Origin: Pseudogymnoascus destructans
Taxonomy: Eukaryota > Ascomycota > Leotiomycetes > Thelebolales > Thelebolaceae
NCBI RefSeq assembly: GCF_001641265.1
Contig: NW_020167531.1
Location: 620,001-684,000, forward strand
Direction: 5' to 3'
DNA: 64,000 bases
Positions 62,387-64,000 of this stretch are shown piece by piece (position 1 is the stretch's first letter; each line of letters opens with the position of its first letter). The translations under genes were made by a program, and so were the position numbers. The notes below the pieces were generated by a model. That model worked only from the letters and a program-made list of their open reading frames with translations. It was not told where the DNA came from and did no database searches.

Positions 62387-64000
62387 TTGACATTTAATAC
62401 ATTCAATCATTACAATTATCATCATTATGGTGATTCCGAGTTGTCTGACGCCCCTGAGGATCTTGACGATCATGTTATTTATGAACATAACAGTAATGAT
62501 GGAGTATTCTCATCGTCTTCGCTATCATTACCACAAAGCAGTACCGCAACACTACAGCTACCAGTCACTCATTCTGCTCTTTTTACAAAGAACCTATATT
62601 CTCGTACTATCTTAAGAAGCTCTCCTAATAAGATGCAATATGCTTGTACGCAAGAAGGCTGTTCATATATGCCTGAAGCTAAACTGGTATCGCAAAATAC
62701 AACAAGCAATTTATGGAGACATATTGAACTAAAGCATCCAACTGTCTTTGAAGCGTCTTCAAAATCTACTCGAAAACTTCAGAATAAAGACAATATCCAC
62801 CCTCAGAACCGTGCATCTTTGTCTAGATTCTTCAAGCCAAATCCTCATGGTACAACTCCAGTGTCAGGCACCAAATTCCGAGAATTGTTACTTGCATTCA
62901 TCATTATGAATAATCTACCAATGAGATTGGTAGATAAATTCTCATTCCGGCAGCTAGTGCATTACCTCAATCCTTCAGTCTTGAGTATTTCTTCAACGTC
63001 TTTGAAAAAGGACCTACACAGGCAATTTTGCTATCATCGAGGGCAGCTACAACTGGAACTGCATAGTAATATTAAAGCAGGTGGGCGATTATCACTTACG
63101 ACTGATGCTTGGACTGCTATAAATGGAACAGATCATGCTGCTGTTACCGTACACTGGATATCAAAAGATTGGGTCCAACATTCAAGAATCCTAGATGTGA
63201 TAAATCTACTTGAACCTATTCATTCTGGCGAATACCTAGCTCAGCAATTACTCTCAGTTACAGATGATTTCAAAATTACACATGGAGTCTTTACTATCAC
63301 AAGAGACAATGTGTCAAATAATACAGCAATGCAGCAGATGTTCCAACAACAACAAATCAGCCATGGAGCTTTACTGTTAAAGATGGCGATGTACGATGTA
63401 TGGCACATATTATAAATCTAGCTGTTCAAGCAGCTCTTATGATGATGAAAGCTGTACCATCAGAAGAGCTTGAGAGCTATCGAGTTCAAGAGGGTTTAGC
63501 TTATACTCAGATTAATGCTATCTATTCCGAAAAAGAAGAAGTTGTTAACGCTTTAACAAAGCTCCGCAAGCACATCTATGTGTTTAGGAATCGTCGAGGG
63601 TGGAAGGATAGTCTTCGTTCTCATGCTATAGCCACTGGAATCAAGCCTGTTACTCTTACAATTGATATGCCAGTACGATGGAACTCAACATATCATATGC
63701 TTCAAAATGCATTGTCAATGGAGGCACCAATCACAGCCATTTGTGCATCACAGACTCTTGATATAAGCATGCGTGATATCCAGATTTCTTCAAAAGAATG
63801 GGAATTACTTCATGCTCTTGCAGAGTTCTTTGAGATTTTTAAGCGTATCCCAGAAAAGGTGCAAGCAGATGGGTATCCAACATTTAACTACTGTGTTCCA
63901 TATTATCTACGACTAATGGATAAAATTAAGAAGATCAAGAAGACTGTTAAGCATACATGTATCAACGAAGCTTGTACTGCTGCATTCAACAAATTGGACG
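62387..64000 (+). pseudogene. hAT-family transposase with BED zinc finger, runs off the window
   Basis: An open frame from 62387 has no in-frame ATG until 62633, so an upstream exon or start may be missing. A BED-type finger is visible (CTQEGCSYMP...NLWRHIELKHP). The conserved N-terminal hAT block FRELLLAFIIMNNLPMRLVD and FRQLVHYLNP follow. The catalytic core starts with LSLTTDAWTAINGTDHAAVT (first Asp) and later VFTITRDNVSNNTAMQQMF (second Asp). Near 63365 the frame shifts; the other frame continues CMAHIINLAVQAAL and DMPVRWNSTYHMLQNAL to the window end. The C-terminal dimerisation domain lies beyond 64000. At least one frameshift makes this copy defective unless an intron was missed. Confidence 0.85.

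Noticed and set aside
1..64000. tRNA, rRNA genes and CRISPR arrays
   Set aside because: No cloverleaf-compatible B-box with acceptor pairing, no rRNA core sequence and no regularly spaced direct repeats were recognised by eye. A tRNAscan-SE run would be decisive for tRNAs.

Overview
The window looks like nuclear DNA of a filamentous ascomycete (Pezizomycotina; Eurotiomycetes is my best guess from protein flavour, not proven). Host genes carry short GT-AG introns (47-146 bp) with CTAAC/CTAAT-like branch sites. There is a Zn2Cys6 regulator and an RPD3-type deacetylase with the long acidic tail of filamentous fungi. The repeats are typical fungal chromodomain Ty3/gypsy, Fot/pogo and hAT-like elements.

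Layout. 0.8-6.5 kb: a secreted Ser/Thr-rich Cys-containing wall-type protein (minus) and a large RTC1/WDR24-like SEA-complex subunit (plus). 6.9-25.5 kb: a transposon island. It holds a pogo transposase remnant fused in frame to a gypsy Gag-protease-RT ('gypsy A'), cut by a second chromovirus ('gypsy B', 10055-16167). Next come a fragment of a DNA transposon carrying a histone H3-like gene, a nearly LTR-identical minus-strand chromovirus ('gypsy C', 17266-24264) with an antisense Cys-rich gene, and two more pogo pieces. 27.8-39.1 kb: a compact housekeeping block with a PTR2-type peptide transporter, RPN11 (minus), an RPD3-type histone deacetylase (plus), ribosomal protein uL14/L23 (plus), a RidA-type deaminase (minus) and a small unknown gene (minus). 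40.1-44.3 kb: a 4.2-kb element with an 8-bp target duplication and matching terminal repeats. It carries a decayed histone H3-like gene, a multi-intron gene with a BED-like zinc finger, and two solo LTRs of the gypsy B family. 44.6-49.7 kb: a protein with a degenerate RNase III-like domain, and the Zn2Cys6 regulator. 50.3-55.5 kb: decayed metabolic genes (an aldehyde dehydrogenase/P450 chimera, a malic enzyme pseudogene). 56.9-64 kb: a second transposon cluster with a near-complete pogo element, a CENP-B/Tigger-like transposase split by an insertion, another pogo tail, and a hAT transposase running off the end.

Most distinctive observations: (1) a histone H3-derived, intron-containing gene in two copies of a DNA transposon, whose one preserved N-terminal tail keeps K4 but has R at the K9 position, I at K14 and M at K18; (2) an intact 204-codon antisense gene with paired CxxC motifs inside gypsy C; (3) a textbook -1 frameshift signal at the gypsy C gag-pol junction; (4) two different LTR types flanking gypsy B, with mismatched target duplications, indicating a recombinant. 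Everything comes from reading the sequence by eye; no alignments or database searches were run.
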